Source: Alloalcanivorax dieselolei B5
GTDB lineage: Bacteria; Pseudomonadota; Gammaproteobacteria; Pseudomonadales; Alcanivoracaceae
Length of the DNA stretch: 64,000 nt
Reading direction: 5' to 3'
Assembly: GCF_000300005.1 (NCBI RefSeq)
Contig: NC_018691.1
Coordinates: 1-64,000 of the forward strand
Part shown: piece by piece, positions 45,581 to 53,906 of the stretch
How the letters are laid out: every line of letters starts with the position of its first letter
Position numbering within the stretch: position 1 is the stretch's first letter
The notes under the pieces: generated by a model
The model's input: only the letters and a program-made list of their open reading frames with translations
What the model was told of the DNA's origin: nothing
The model's database searches: none
Program-made: the position numbers and the translations under genes

Positions 45581-47530
45581 ATGACGACGTCTGCGGATGC
45601 TTCCCAAGAGCACAGCCAGGAGGCCGGCGCTCCTTCCTCCCGTTTGCGCGGGCCGGCCTACTGGCTGGTCATGACCCTGGGTACCCTGGGTCTGTTGATG
45701 GCCATCAATCAAACTTTTGATCTGGCGCTGCTGGGCTTCAAGCCGTTGGGTAATGCTTACCTGTACTACCTGATCGGCCTGTTCCTGGCGGCGGCTTTCA
45801 TTACCTTCCCGGCCTGGTCCGGTGCCCGTGAGCGGGTGTCCTGGTATGACTGGATCCTGGCGCTGGCGGCGCTGGTGTCCTGTGGTTATCTGGGGCACCA
45901 CGGCTTGGTCATGATTCAGCAAGGCTGGGATTTCATGGCGCCCACCGAGGCCACCGTGTTTTCCGGCATTCTGCTGGTACTGGTGCTGGAAGGCGTGCGT
46001 CGCTGTGGCGGCTGGCCGCTACTGGCGGTGGCCCTGCTATTCGGCAGCTTCCCCCTCTACGCGGACCACATGCCCGGGTTTCTCTGGGGTAATCAATACG
46101 GTTTCGCCGAAACCATCCGCTCTCATGTGATCGGTGTGGAAAGCATCATCGGTATTCCGATGCAGGTGGTGGCGCAACTGGTGATCGGCTTTGTCGTGTT
46201 CGGCGCGGCACTCACCGCCACCGGTGGCGGGGAATTCTTCATGCGCTTCGCCACTGCCCTGATGGGCCGCAGCCGGGGTGGTCCGGCCAAGGTGGCGGTG
46301 CTGTCCAGCGGCATCCTCGGCAGTCTGTCCGGCAGTGTCATTTCCAACATTCTCACCACCGGTCCGATCACCATTCCGACCATGAAGAAAACCGGCTACC
46401 CGGCTCACTATGCCGGCGCCGTGGAGGCGTGCGCTTCCACGGGCGGTACCCTGATGCCGCCGATCATGGGCGCGGTGGCGTTTATTATGGCGTCGTTCCT
46501 CGGTGTCCCCTATTCCGAGATCATGATCGCGGCCTTTCTGCCGGCTCTGTTGTTCTACCTGGCGTTGATTTTCCAGGTGGACAATTACGCCGCCAAGCGC
46601 GGCCTCAAAGGGTTGCCGGAATCGGAAATCCCCAATCTCAAGGAAACGCTGAAGGACGGCTGGCCTTATCTGTTCAGCCTGGTGGCCTTGATCTACATGC
46701 TGCTGGTGATGCGTCTGGAGGCCTATGCGCCTTACTACGCCGCGCTGGTACTGCTCGGTATTTCCATGTTCAAACGCAGCCATCGTTTGAATTGGACCCG
46801 GGCGAAAACCATGATCCAGGATCTGACGCTGAGCGTCTCCAATCTGGTGGCGATCCTGGCCGGTATCGGTCTGGTGGTCGGTGGCCTTTCCTATACCGGC
46901 GTGGCGGGCGCCTTCTCCCGCGAACTGCTGCTGTACGCCGGCGGCAGTGTGCCGTTGATGCTGGCGGCGGGCGCCGTTACCAGCTTCATCCTGGGCATGG
47001 GGATGACCGTCAGCGCCTGTTATATCTTCCTGTCCATTCTGCTGGCGCCAGCGCTGGTCAACGCCGGCCTCAATCCGCTGGCCAGCCATTTGTTCATTCT
47101 GTACTGGGGCATGATGTCCTATGTCACCCCGCCGGTGGCCCTGGCCGCCATCACCGCGGCGGGCGTGGCCGATGCCAATGCCACCAAAACCGGCATATAC
47201 GCCATGCGGTTGGGAGCGATTCTGTTCGTCCTGCCGTTCCTGTTCGTGCTCAACCCGTCCCTCATTCTGCAGGGCGAGTGGAGCAAGATTCTGTTGTCCA
47301 CGGTGACCGCGATCACCGCCATCTGGCTGTTGGCCTCCGCCATGGAAGGGTATCTCTACCGTGTCGGGGTGCTGACCATGCTGCAGCGGATCGTACTGAT
47401 CGTGGCGGGCGCTTTGCTGATTTACCCGGAACCGATCACGGATGTGACCGGGTTTGGTTTGCTGGCGCTGGTGTACCTGAGCCGGCGTTTGTTCAAAGCG
47501 GTGGCGGTGACTTCCTCGCGTGAATCGTAA
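45581..47530 (+). CDS. TRAP transporter fused permease (DctQM-type, TAXI-linked)
   Basis: Inner-membrane permease of 649 aa that joins the small four-helix DctQ-like part (about 1-170) to the large DctM-like part (about 175-640), as usual for TAXI systems. Typical DctM segments are VLSSGILGSLSGSVISNILTTGPITIP (shown as GSLSGSVISNILTTGP), TGGTLMPPIMGAVAFIMA, GLSYTGVAGAFSREL and ILGMGMTVSACYIFLSILLAP (shown as LGMGMTVSACYIF). Transport is driven by an ion gradient with the periplasmic protein delivering the ligand. It sits between the binding-protein and CoA-transferase genes. Confidence 0.93.
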   Translation: MTTSADASQEHSQEAGAPSSRLRGPAYWLVMTLGTLGLLMAINQTFDLALLGFKPLGNAYLYYLIGLFLAAAFITFPAWSGARERVSWYDWILALAALVSCGYLGHHGLVMIQQGWDFMAPTEATVFSGILLVLVLEGVRRCGGWPLLAVALLFGSFPLYADHMPGFLWGNQYGFAETIRSHVIGVESIIGIPMQVVAQLVIGFVVFGAALTATGGGEFFMRFATALMGRSRGGPAKVAVLSSGILGSLSGSVISNILTTGPITIPTMKKTGYPAHYAGAVEACASTGGTLMPPIMGAVAFIMASFLGVPYSEIMIAAFLPALLFYLALIFQVDNYAAKRGLKGLPESEIPNLKETLKDGWPYLFSLVALIYMLLVMRLEAYAPYYAALVLLGISMFKRSHRLNWTRAKTMIQDLTLSVSNLVAILAGIGLVVGGLSYTGVAGAFSRELLLYAGGSVPLMLAAGAVTSFILGMGMTVSACYIFLSILLAPALVNAGLNPLASHLFILYWGMMSYVTPPVALAAITAAGVADANATKTGIYAMRLGAILFVLPFLFVLNPSLILQGEWSKILLSTVTAITAIWLLASAMEGYLYRVGVLTMLQRIVLIVAGALLIYPEPITDVTGFGLLALVYLSRRLFKAVAVTSSRES

Positions 47531-47542
47531 AGGTGAAAGAAC

Positions 47543-48856
47543 GTGATCAATAAAATTTGGGATTCCTTCGAGTCGGCGGTGGCCGACGTCAAGGATGGCG
47601 ACTCGGTGATGATCGGCGGCTTCGGCAGTTCCGGTTTTCCCCTGCAACTGATCGAGGCCCTGCGCCAACACGGCGCCCGGGATCTGACCGTGATCTCCAA
47701 TAACGCCGGGGTGGGTGATGAGGGCATCGCCTCCCTGCTGAAAGATCGTCTGGTGCGCAAGATCGTCTGTTCGTTTCCGCGCTCCGCCGGTTCGGTGTGG
47801 TTCGAGCGCCTCTATGAAGAAGGCGCCATCGAACTGGAGCTGGTGCCCCAGGGCACTCTGGCGGAACGGATCCGCGCCGCCGGTGCCGGCATCGGCGGTT
47901 TCTATACGCCTACCGGTTATGGCACCCGGCTGGCCGAAGGCAAGGAAACCAAGGTGATTGACGGCCGCGGCTATGTACTGGAAACCGCTTTGCCCGCCGA
48001 CGTGGCTCTGATCAAAGCGCAACGGGCGGATGCCTGGGGCAACCTGATTTACAACACCGCCGGCCGTAACTTCAATCCGCCGATGGCCACCGCCGCCACC
48101 TTGACCGTGGCGGAAGTGGAACGGGTGGAAGCAGTGGGCGATCTTGACCCGGAATGCATCGTCACCCCGGGTATCTTCGTGGATCGGGTAGTGGCACAGA
48201 AGGAGTGGCGGAAGATGCGGCTTAAACCGGCGGAAATCGCCGAGCGGGTGGCCCAGGATATTCCCGACGGCGCCTACGTGAATCTGGGCATCGGCATGCC
48301 CACCATGGTGGCGAACTACGTCAGCGACGACCGGCAGGTGATCTACCAGAGCGAGAACGGCATCCTCGGTGTCGGCCCGGCTCCGGCCCCGGGCGAGGAA
48401 GACCCGGATTTGATCAACGCCGGCAAGCAGTTCGTCACTCTGCTGCCCGGTGGCGCCTATTTCGACAACGCGGAATCCTTCGCCATGATGCGTGGCGGTC
48501 ATTTGGATCTGGCGGTGCTGGGTGCGTTCCAGGTGTCGGAAAAAGGCGACCTGGCCAATTGGGCCACCAATAACGACACCTACCCACCGGCGGTGGGCGG
48601 CGCCATGGATCTGGCGGTGGGCGCCAAGCAGGTGTTCGTGATCATGAGCCACACCACCAAGAGCGGTGAACCGAAGATCCTGGAAAGCTGTAACTATCCG
48701 CTGACCGGCGCCGCCGTGGTGAAACGCATCTACACCGATCTGGCGGTGCTGGACGTCACCGACGAAGGGCTGCGGGTACGTCAATTGCACGGTGATAACA
48801 CCTTCGACGAGGTGCAGGCACTGACCGGCGCGACGCTGTTGCCGGCGCAGAACTGA
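47543..48856 (+). CDS. Fused-subunit 3-oxoacid-type CoA-transferase
   Basis: Class I CoA-transferase of 437 aa in which A and B subunits are one chain. Residues 1-215 are the A part (GDSVMIGGFGSSGFPLQLIEAL; GRNFNPPMATAA). Residues about 220-437 are the B part (MRLKPAEIAERVAQDIPDGA; YVNLGIGMPTMVANY) with the catalytic Glu in ENGILGVGP (about 271). GTG 47543 is the start, with GGTGAAAG upstream. It probably moves CoA from succinyl- or acetyl-CoA to the acid imported by the TRAP system. PcaIJ-, ScoAB- and SCOT-like enzymes share this layout, so the substrate is open. Confidence 0.92.
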   Translation: MINKIWDSFESAVADVKDGDSVMIGGFGSSGFPLQLIEALRQHGARDLTVISNNAGVGDEGIASLLKDRLVRKIVCSFPRSAGSVWFERLYEEGAIELELVPQGTLAERIRAAGAGIGGFYTPTGYGTRLAEGKETKVIDGRGYVLETALPADVALIKAQRADAWGNLIYNTAGRNFNPPMATAATLTVAEVERVEAVGDLDPECIVTPGIFVDRVVAQKEWRKMRLKPAEIAERVAQDIPDGAYVNLGIGMPTMVANYVSDDRQVIYQSENGILGVGPAPAPGEEDPDLINAGKQFVTLLPGGAYFDNAESFAMMRGGHLDLAVLGAFQVSEKGDLANWATNNDTYPPAVGGAMDLAVGAKQVFVIMSHTTKSGEPKILESCNYPLTGAAVVKRIYTDLAVLDVTDEGLRVRQLHGDNTFDEVQALTGATLLPAQN

Positions 48857-48857
48857 C

Positions 48858-50177
48858 GTGTCGACGGCGGCGCGGCTTCGCTGGCGCTCGGGGCTGACCT
48901 ACGCGGCCCTGGTCGCCGGTCTGTTGCCGGCCTGGCCAGCGCTGAATCTGGCGGGGGTCGCCGCCGCGCTGGTGGCGGTGATCCTGGCCTGGGGTGAGCT
49001 GCGCATGGTGGCGCGGGGCGTGCTGACGCTGGTGTTGCTGTCATTGCTGGCCGCTCTGGTGGTGGCTCCGCAATCCGTGGTGCTGGCCGCCACCGCCATG
49101 ATTCGCCTGACCGCCCTGATCGTCACCATGATGTTGCTGGCGGCGGTGCTGGCGCGCTCACCGGATCTGAAGCGGATTTCCGCCGGATTGTTCAGCGGCC
49201 GACCGCTGCCCCGTTATTACAGCGTGACTTTCGGCACTGCTTTCCTTTCCGTGCCACTCAACTTTGGCTCGGTGGGCCTGATCGGTTCAATGGTCAACGA
49301 GCAGGTGCAGGGTCATGGCGACTCGGCCATGGCGCGCAATGCCGCCCGTGGCGTGCTGCGTGGTTACGGCGCCTCGCCGATGTTTTCCCCGCTGTCCATT
49401 TCCGTGGTCACCACCCTGACCTACCTTGTCGGTCTGCATTCCTGGGAGTTGCTGGCCATCAGCATCCCGTTGGCGATGGTCTATCTGGCCAGCGGCGCTT
49501 TGTTCCGGGAGGCGGAAAAACCGGTCGGCGGCGACGACCGCAAGGACAGTGTACTGATGCCCTGGTTGCGCTTCGGCGCGGTGGTCACCGCGATCTGGGT
49601 GGTGACGCTGCTGTTCAACGGTTTGCTGGATTTGCGTTACTCGAAAGCGGTCACTCTGAGCTGTCTGATCGCGGTCATCCTGCTGATGGTGCGCGAGCGC
49701 TGGCGTGGTGAGCGAGTGTCGCTGCCGACCATGGCACCGCTGGCCAACGAAGTGGTGATCATGGGCGGCTCATCGTTTCTGGGCGCGCTGATCAGTTTGC
49801 TGGTGCTGCATTCGCTGGGCGAAGCGTTTTCGTTGCCACACTGGGGTTACCCGTTGGTAGCGCTCGTGGTGCCGTTTCTGTTCTTCGGGGGTGGCCAACT
49901 GGGACTCAATCCGATCATCATGGGCACTTTGGTTGGCGGCGTGATGGGACCGGTGTGGCCGCCGGAAGCGTACGTCGGTCTGGGGTTGGCGATCGTCAGT
50001 GGCTGGGCCCAGTGCGCCACGGGGACGCCCTATTCCGCCAATTCGCTATTGATGGAACGGCTCACCGGCTACGACGCCCGGGTCGCCGCGTTCCGCTGGA
50101 ACCTGGGGTTGTCCGCCTGCTGGCTGGTCTTGAGCGGCGGGCTGGCCGCTTTACTCACCGTGGTGCTGATGCCGTGA
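48858..50177 (+). CDS. Polytopic membrane protein, probable transporter of unknown family
   Basis: The 439 aa are mostly hydrophobic with about eleven predicted helices. I do not recognise the family. The segment GGQLGLNPIIMGTLVGGVMGP near residue 350 (first part GGQLGLNPIIMG) resembles the conserved Gly-Asn-Pro hairpin of ion-transporter-superfamily carriers. RGYGASPMFSPLSISVV may be the matching first-half hairpin. It starts at GTG 48858, one base after the CoA-transferase stop with no clear ribosome site, so translation is coupled. The operon therefore carries a second putative carrier besides TRAP, perhaps for export of a product. Confidence 0.7.
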   Translation: MSTAARLRWRSGLTYAALVAGLLPAWPALNLAGVAAALVAVILAWGELRMVARGVLTLVLLSLLAALVVAPQSVVLAATAMIRLTALIVTMMLLAAVLARSPDLKRISAGLFSGRPLPRYYSVTFGTAFLSVPLNFGSVGLIGSMVNEQVQGHGDSAMARNAARGVLRGYGASPMFSPLSISVVTTLTYLVGLHSWELLAISIPLAMVYLASGALFREAEKPVGGDDRKDSVLMPWLRFGAVVTAIWVVTLLFNGLLDLRYSKAVTLSCLIAVILLMVRERWRGERVSLPTMAPLANEVVIMGGSSFLGALISLLVLHSLGEAFSLPHWGYPLVALVVPFLFFGGGQLGLNPIIMGTLVGGVMGPVWPPEAYVGLGLAIVSGWAQCATGTPYSANSLLMERLTGYDARVAAFRWNLGLSACWLVLSGGLAALLTVVLMP

Positions 50178-50221
50178 AATTCATGTCGCCACCCGGAGCT
50201 TTCCCCGGATCGGACGACAAG

Positions 50222-50301
50222 GCCGCTGTAGGAGCTTGCCCTGCAAGCGAATTTTGAGAAACGGAGCTCCATTCGCTTGCAGGGCAAGCTCCTACAGCGG
50301 C
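50222..50301. repeat. REP-like perfect inverted repeat (31-bp arms)
   Basis: Bases 50222-50252 and 50271-50301 are exact reverse complements with an 18-base spacer. The core GTAGGAGCTTGCCCTGCAAG is a familiar REP/BIME sequence of pseudomonads and relatives. It lies between two convergent genes, the usual place, and could end transcription from both sides or be mobilised by a RAYT transposase encoded elsewhere. No second copy is seen in this window. Confidence 0.9.
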
Positions 50302-50331
50302 TTCGTAGCACCTCTTTGCCGTTGATACTGG

Positions 50332-51342
50332 TCAGCCGGCAGCGGTGGAAACGCTTTGCTGATTCGATGAAAACGCGCGGATGAAAACCTCGGCCCGCTC
50401 CTCCAGCCAATAATGAGGGCGCCGGATCGAACCCTGAACAAACCCCACATGGCCACCGTGCTCCGCCACTTCCAGCATCACCGCGTCACTGAGATCCTGC
50501 TGCCGGGGCAGGCTGGCCTCGGTCATGAAAGGGTCGTCCCGGGCCTGCAGCAGCCAGGTGGGCGTGCCAATGGCGCCGAGGCGCGCCCCGGCGGAGCATT
50601 GAGCGTAGTAGTCGGCGGCATCGCGGAAGCCGTACAAGGGCGCCACGATCCGGCCGTCAAAATCCCAGAAAGAGCGGATGCCGGTGCGGTCGAGGCCGGC
50701 CAGGATCGCCGCTTGCTCGGGGTTCACCTTGTTCAGATGCCGTTCCTGGGCATCCAGAGTAGCGAGCAGGGCTTTGATCAGATGATTGCGATAGATGCGC
50801 GACAGGCCCTGATCCATATGGTCGGCACTGTTCGCCAGTTGCAACGGCGCGCAGATCGCCAGGGCGCCGGCCAGTTTGCCGGAATCAGCCTGGGCCAACC
50901 AGTTGAGCAGGCGCGAGGCCCCCAGGGAAACGCCGAGCGCCAGCACCGGTGCTCCCTTGGCGCGTTCATGGACGTGCCTGATCACCGTGTCGAGGTCATC
51001 GATCTCCCCGGCGTGGTAAGACCTGGCGGTGTCATTGGGAACCAGGGCGCCTCGGCCGTTGGCTGCCACTGAAGGCAGGCCCAGGGCGAGCAGACGCCGT
51101 TGGATACCGATGATGTAGTGCGAATCGCTGGAGCCGGACAGACCGTGCTGGAGCAACAATACCGGGCGCTGCCCGTCCGGTGCCGGTCCGCACCAGTCCA
51201 GTAGCAGGTGATCGCCGTCCGCCAGTGGCAGGGTTTCCCGCCGCCGCGATAGCGCCTTGGTACGGCGCAATAGCGGCCCCCACAGAGTTTGCAGATGGGG
51301 GGAACGGGCCCACCAGGGGGCCCGAAAAGCGGCGGGAGTCAT
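50332..51342 (-). CDS. YheT-like alpha/beta-hydrolase
   Basis: Hydrolase of the COG0429 family, 336 aa. It begins AFRAPWWARSPHLQTLWGPLL, a hallmark of the group, and has LLLQHGLSGSSDSHYI, the nucleophile elbow GVSLGASRLLNWL (Ser, about 141), the acid in LLQARDDPFM and the His in VAEHGGHVGFV. The usual NFRGCSG loop is replaced by ANGRGALVPN. Esterase activity on medium acyl esters is likely, substrate unknown. It is followed 2 bases downstream of the SPFH stop on the same strand, so the NfeD-SPFH-hydrolase genes may form an operon. Confidence 0.9.
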   Translation of the reverse strand: MTPAAFRAPWWARSPHLQTLWGPLLRRTKALSRRRETLPLADGDHLLLDWCGPAPDGQRPVLLLQHGLSGSSDSHYIIGIQRRLLALGLPSVAANGRGALVPNDTARSYHAGEIDDLDTVIRHVHERAKGAPVLALGVSLGASRLLNWLAQADSGKLAGALAICAPLQLANSADHMDQGLSRIYRNHLIKALLATLDAQERHLNKVNPEQAAILAGLDRTGIRSFWDFDGRIVAPLYGFRDAADYYAQCSAGARLGAIGTPTWLLQARDDPFMTEASLPRQQDLSDAVMLEVAEHGGHVGFVQGSIRRPHYWLEERAEVFIRAFSSNQQSVSTAAG

Positions 51343-51344
51343 GC

Positions 51345-52304
51345 TCAGGGCTGGGTTCTGTCGATGGTCTTCAGGACTTTCTGCAGACCGGCGACGGTGC
51401 CGCCGACATCGCTCAGATTGGACGGCAGCAACAGGGTGGTGGACTCCTTCGCCAGTTTCTCGAAGGCGCTCACGTATTGTTCGGCGATGCGCAGGCTGAC
51501 GGCTTCCTCGCCACCGTCTTCCTTCACTGCCGTGGCCACCTCACGCAAACCGGTGGCGGTGGCCTGGGCGATCAGTTCGATCTGCCGGGCGCGACCTTCC
51601 GCCTCGTTGATCTGCTTCATCTTTTCACCTTCGGAGATGTTGATCATCTCCTGCTTCTCACCCTCGGAGCGGTTGATCGCCGCCTGGCGGTCACCCTCGG
51701 AACGGTTGATCGCGGCCTGGCGATCCCCTTCGGATTCCGCCACCACCGCACGGCGCTCCCGCTCGGCGCGGACCTGTTTCTCCATGGCGTCCTTGATGGA
51801 GGCTGGCAGGTTGATATCCGCCACCTCGTAACGCAGAACCTTCACGCCCCAGGGCTGGGCGGCTTCGTCCACCGCCTTGACCACTTCCATATTGATTTCG
51901 GAGCGTTCCTCGAAGGTTTTGTCCAGGTCGATCTTACCGATCACCGAACGCAGCGTGGTTTGCGCCAGTTGCTGGGCGGCCATGACATAGTCGTCCACGC
52001 CGTAACTGGCGGATTTGGGATCGACCACTTGCAGGTACATGACGCCGTCGATGGAGACTTCGATGTTGTCCTTGGTGATACAGCTCTGGCGCGGCACATC
52101 GCGCACGATCTCTTTCTGGGAGTGCTTGTAGGCGACCTTGTCGATAAAGGGCATAAGAATGTGCAGACCCGCTTCCAGGGAAGTGCGGTATTTGCCAAGT
52201 CGCTCCACCACGTACACGCTCCGTTGCGGAACGACACGGATGGTCATCCCCAACAGCACGATGACGCCGAGGGCGATCAGTGCGGAAATAATCAATCCTT
52301 GCAT
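51345..52304 (-). CDS. SPFH/stomatin-family membrane protein (QmcA-like)
   Basis: Membrane-anchored band-7 protein of 319 aa. ATG 52304 follows AAGGA and gives an N-terminal helix (GLIISALIALGVIVLLGM). Next is the SPFH domain (VVPQRSVYVVERLGKY to about 180) and then a coiled coil made of four 11-residue units (SEGDRQAAINR twice, then SEGEKQEMINI and SEGEKMKQINE). These proteins form large ring-like scaffolds in lipid domains and often pair with NfeD, whose gene overlaps upstream at 11 bases' distance. Its role in membrane organisation is inferred from the family. Confidence 0.93.
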   Translation of the reverse strand: MQGLIISALIALGVIVLLGMTIRVVPQRSVYVVERLGKYRTSLEAGLHILMPFIDKVAYKHSQKEIVRDVPRQSCITKDNIEVSIDGVMYLQVVDPKSASYGVDDYVMAAQQLAQTTLRSVIGKIDLDKTFEERSEINMEVVKAVDEAAQPWGVKVLRYEVADINLPASIKDAMEKQVRAERERRAVVAESEGDRQAAINRSEGDRQAAINRSEGEKQEMINISEGEKMKQINEAEGRARQIELIAQATATGLREVATAVKEDGGEEAVSLRIAEQYVSAFEKLAKESTTLLLPSNLSDVGGTVAGLQKVLKTIDRTQP

Positions 52305-52314
52305 AATAAAATCC

Positions 52315-52776
52315 TTACGGTTGCTTGTCGGTTGAAGTGCTGGACCAGGGTTCGACCGTGAGCCAAAGTCCATCATGTTTGGTGATGCGCACCATCTCCC
52401 CGGCCTTCAAGGCTACCGGCGATTGCGCCTGCCAGCGGGCGCCGCGGTATCGTACCGCGCCGATACCGTCAACGAAATCCTGCTCCACGGTGGCGCGGGC
52501 GCCGGTCAGGCCAGCGCTGTCCTCGGTGGATTTGGATGGGGCCTCACGCCCGAACAGCCAGGCGCGCAGATAACGCCGCGCCCCCACCAGTAATAGCAGG
52601 CTGATGACGGCGAAGGTGGTGATCTCCCAGGTCAGGTCATTGAGGACACCGAAAAACACCAGAATGCCGACGATCACCGCGGCCAGACCGAGAAAGATGG
52701 TCAGCAGCCCGGAGATCAGGAACTCCGCGATGATCAGAATCAACCCGAGAATGATCCAGTAACTGTATTCCGGCAT
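52315..52776 (-). CDS. NfeD-family membrane protein
   Basis: Short NfeD protein of 153 aa. Two or three hydrophobic helices (YWIILGLILIIAEFLISG; IFLGLAAVIVGILVFFGV; TFAVISLLLLVGA) are followed by a cytoplasmic OB-fold domain (about 90-145) with GARATVEQDFVDGIGAVRYRG and EMVRITKHDGLWLTVEP (shown separately). ATG 52776 gives the family start MPEYSYWIIL. It is the partner of the SPFH protein encoded 10 bases downstream, and the NfeD-first, SPFH-second order is the common one. Confidence 0.92.
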   Translation of the reverse strand: MPEYSYWIILGLILIIAEFLISGLLTIFLGLAAVIVGILVFFGVLNDLTWEITTFAVISLLLLVGARRYLRAWLFGREAPSKSTEDSAGLTGARATVEQDFVDGIGAVRYRGARWQAQSPVALKAGEMVRITKHDGLWLTVEPWSSTSTDKQP

Positions 52777-52892
52777 AGGCTTCAATCCCTTGTAATCGGT
52801 GTGCTTTTGGTGGCGAAATGACGCCCCTGACAAGTGCCCTATGGTAGCCTAGGCGCACCGCAAAAACCGCCCTCGTTTTAACGGATCCGCCG

Positions 52893-53618
52893 ATGCCCTC
52901 AATGCGCCGATTCTTCGATGACCAGGAGTTTCACCTCGACCGGTCCTGCCAGTTGGGCGCCAGCCCCAGCCAGCATATCGCCCGGGTGTTGCGCATGAGC
53001 AAGGGAGAGGAGGTGGTGCTGTTCAACGGTCGGGGAGGCGAATGGCGGGCCCGCCTCGTCGCGGTGGACAAGAAAACCGTGGAGGTGTTGCCCCTGGCCC
53101 ACGATCCGGTGGAACGCACGCCACCGCTGGCGGTGACCCTGGGGTTGCCGATGATCAAAGGCGAGCGCATGGACTACGCCATCCAGAAAGCCACCGAGTT
53201 GGGCGTTGCCCGTATCCAGATTCTGGATACCGCCCGTTGCGAAGTCCGCCTGAAAGGCGAACGTCAGGAGAAAAAGCGTGAGCATTGGCGGCAGGTGGCG
53301 ATCAGCGCCTGCGAGCAGTGCGGCCTTAACCGGCCGCCCGAGATTCTCACCGCGATGCCCTTGACCAACTGGCTGGCCGGACCGCTGCCCGGGCTTAAAC
53401 TGATTGCTCATCCGGGTAGTGAGCCGTTCCCCACCGAACGTCTGAGTACGCAGAGCGAGCTGACCCTGCTCACCGGCCCGGAAGGCGGGTTCGACGACGA
53501 CGAACTCGATAAAGCTTTCGAAGCCGGTTTTTCCGCCTTTGCCCTTGGCAGCCGGGTTTTACGGGCGGAAACCGCGCCGGTGGCGCTGTTGGCCGCCTTG
53601 TGGGCCTGGTTATCCTGA
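52893..53618 (+). CDS. rsmE: 16S rRNA (uracil-1498-N3)-methyltransferase
   Basis: SPOUT-class methyltransferase for U1498 of 16S rRNA. The 241 aa have an N-terminal PUA-like part (MRRFFDDQEFHLDRSCQLG; HIARVLRMSKGEEVVLFNGRG, shown in part) and the C-terminal knot with GLPMIKGERMDYAIQKATELG (shown as KGERMDYAIQKATELGV), LLTGPEGGFDDDE and FALGSRVLRAETAPVALLA (shown as LGSRVLRAETA). The start may be ATG 52893 or the one at 52902 (MRRFF). It is divergent from the NfeD gene and stands alone. Confidence 0.95.
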   Translation: MPSMRRFFDDQEFHLDRSCQLGASPSQHIARVLRMSKGEEVVLFNGRGGEWRARLVAVDKKTVEVLPLAHDPVERTPPLAVTLGLPMIKGERMDYAIQKATELGVARIQILDTARCEVRLKGERQEKKREHWRQVAISACEQCGLNRPPEILTAMPLTNWLAGPLPGLKLIAHPGSEPFPTERLSTQSELTLLTGPEGGFDDDELDKAFEAGFSAFALGSRVLRAETAPVALLAALWAWLS

Positions 53619-53781
53619 CAACCCCTGCTCCCCTCGCTCGAAGTTAGTGCGACGCCCCTCCCATTTTTGTGCGCTCTTCCATAGGTGGTGTACCTCCTGA
53701 CCGGTGTGTCCGTACTTTGCAGTACGTGAGCACCCACTATTTCCGCATTCTCGCGGGTATTTCCGTGAACCTTGGAAAATC

Positions 53782-53796
53782 TGGCACGGCTCTTGA
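53782..53796 (+). promoter_or_regulatory. Sigma-54-like (-24/-12) promoter
   Basis: TGGCACG-GCTC-TTGA matches the sigma-54 consensus TGGCACG-N4-TTGC at all but the last base, with the exact spacing. The start of transcription would be about 53808, leaving a leader of about 100 bases before the amidase ATG. GC at -12 is normally invariant, so the GA here is a real weakness. No enhancer-binding regulator gene is adjacent. Confidence 0.5.
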
Positions 53797-53825
53797 TTCC
53801 TGGACAGGCAACGCGACAGGAGTTT

Positions 53826-53852
53826 GCCCGGGTCCGGTTACAGGTCCCGGGC
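53826..53852 (+). other. Hairpin in the amidase leader
   Basis: GCCCGGG (53826-53832) and CCCGGGC (53846-53852) pair exactly around a 13-base loop, about 20 bases after the predicted transcription start and 55 before the amidase ATG. It could stabilise the leader or attenuate transcription. No T-tract follows immediately (CGTTTATT). Confidence 0.45.
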
Positions 53853-53906
53853 CCGTTTATTCAGGGATATGTGTTGAACCGTAAAGAGGGAAATGGGGAC
53901 GTTTCC

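Noticed and set aside
46037-48790. 917-codon open frame on the minus strand
   Set aside because: It is antisense to the TRAP permease and CoA-transferase, is rich in His, Gln, Arg and Gly with no recognisable domain, and is the shadow expected in GC-rich DNA.
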